The translations under genes were made by a program, and so were the position numbers. A DNA stretch of 64,000 nucleotides from Streptomyces sp. SPB162. GTDB taxonomy: Bacteria; Actinomycetota; Actinomycetes; Streptomycetales; Streptomycetaceae. The stretch is from contig NZ_JAQFII010000001.1 of assembly GCF_029504575.1 (NCBI RefSeq), positions 3,727,001-3,791,000 on the forward strand, written 5' to 3'. The number at the start of each line of letters is the position of its first letter. The stretch's first letter is position 1. Positions 63,385 to 64,000 of the stretch are shown one piece after another. The notes below the pieces were generated by a model that worked only from the letters and a program-made list of their open reading frames with translations, had not been told where the DNA came from and searched no databases.

Positions 63385-64000
63385 TCAGTCGCCCGGCAGG
63401 GCTTCTTCCAGCTTGCCCGGCGCTGCCTTGGCCTCCGTCTGCTCCGGGACGAGGCCCAGCGCGGTGTCCTCGCGCAGCTCCGCCTCGCGGCGGACCAGCC
63501 GGAACCACATGAAGACGACGAAGCCGGCGAAGACGAACCACTCGCCGGTGTAGCCCAGGTTCTGGAAGGCCTTGAGGTCGAGCCCGGAGTTGCCGGTGGC
63601 CGCCGGCGGGACCGCCTTGAGGGGGGCGGTGGCGTCGCCGACCGTGATCCAGCCGCTGTAGACCTCGTAGGGCAGTACGTTGACGAGCGACGCGGCACTG
63701 ATCATCCCGAGCTGTCCCTGCGGCAGACCGCCGGCGGACTGGACGCCCTGGGTGCCGGTGTTCTCGGGCGCCTGCAGGGCGCCGGAGACGGTGACGTCGC
63801 CGGCGGGCGCCGCCGGGATGCCGGCGCGGCTCGCGGACGAGGCGGCGCCGGGAAGCCAGCCGCGCACGACGGGCAGAGCCGCGCCACCGGCCGTACGCAG
63901 CGGGGTGAGCACGTAGTAGCCGGTGCGGTCGCCCAGGTCACGGCCGGGGACGAGGAGCTGGTGAGCGGTGTCGTAGCGGCCGGTCACGGTGACGGTGCGG
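63385..64000 (-). CDS. SURF1-family protein, 5' end cut by window edge
   Basis: The frame continues past the right edge (RTVT then VTGRYDTAHQLLVPGRD). It has SURF1 features: GYYVLTPLRTAGGAALPVVRGWLP and a late membrane segment (EWFVFAGFVVFMWFRLVRRE). Actinobacterial SURF1 is a membrane protein needed for cytochrome c oxidase assembly. This is a core-chromosome gene, which marks the right part of the window as outside the island. Confidence 0.88.
   Translation of the reverse strand, partial: RTVTVTGRYDTAHQLLVPGRDLGDRTGYYVLTPLRTAGGAALPVVRGWLPGAASSASRAGIPAAPAGDVTVSGALQAPENTGTQGVQSAGGLPQGQLGMISAASLVNVLPYEVYSGWITVGDATAPLKAVPPAATGNSGLDLKAFQNLGYTGEWFVFAGFVVFMWFRLVRREAELREDTALGLVPEQTEAKAAPGKLEEALPGD

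Noticed and set aside
1-64000. CRISPR array, intact tRNA or rRNA genes
   Set aside because: No regularly spaced repeats of CRISPR type were seen. The only tRNA-like sequences are the two 44-bp 3' fragments of tRNA-Pro; no rRNA signature was found.

Overview
The window is high-GC actinobacterial DNA and almost certainly comes from a Streptomyces or a close relative. Codons are strongly GC-biased at third positions, GTG and TTG starts are common, and several families typical of Streptomyces occur (DUF317, DUF397, DUF2637, DUF6191, DUF6415, XRE-TPR regulators). Most of it (about 1-59 kb) reads as an accreted genomic island. From about 59.2 kb onward it looks like ordinary chromosome (methyltransferases, an S9 peptidase, SURF1). 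All functional calls come from reading the sequence; no database search was run.

Layout. (1) 1-10.4 kb: a cut-off DUF317 gene, then a tightly overlapping minus-strand operon encoding an archaeal-type S-adenosylmethionine synthetase, an APH-type kinase, a histidine phosphatase, a full-length seryl-tRNA synthetase paralogue, a glycosyltransferase and a short AlaRS-like protein. A second APH-type kinase lies just upstream on the same strand, and an XRE-TPR regulator (divergent) and a HAD hydrolase flank the set. It looks like an uncharacterised small-molecule pathway or self-resistance cluster. (2) 10.5-20 kb: a decayed IS30 end, then a type III-like restriction-modification locus with an SNF2 helicase, DUF4391, Mod and Res. 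The helicase and Mod each carry a single-base frameshift in a homopolymer. (3) 20,479-45,876: an integrative mobilisable element bounded by 44-bp direct repeats equal to the 3' half of tRNA-Pro(CGG). It carries integrase, excisionase, an XRE repressor, a DnaB/RepA-like replication ATPase, candidate iterons, a DUF2637 membrane protein, MobC and a relaxase; no TraB/FtsK translocase was found. Its cargo is an XRE-TPR regulator, a cobalamin-binding radical SAM protein, an aldo/keto reductase and a CYTH protein, followed by PucR, NfeD-flotillin, an LPXTG surface protein, a STAS protein and an ion-transport operon. (4) 45.9-59.2 kb: further island material with a restriction-endonuclease-like protein, a broken type ISP enzyme, two proteins sharing a Gly-Pro-x-x-Gln motif, a type I R-M operon (hsdM, broken hsdS, hsdR) and a DUF3800 protein. 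(5) 59.2-64 kb: core-like genes.

Three features stand out. The first is the synthetase/SAM-synthetase/kinase cluster. The second is the radical SAM-AKR-CYTH cargo module with its own regulator. The third is a pair of near-identical leader blocks upstream of the excision and replication genes of the mobile element. Five genes contain single-base frameshifts, at least three of them in C or G runs. Base-calling errors must be excluded before these genes are treated as dead or phase-variable.
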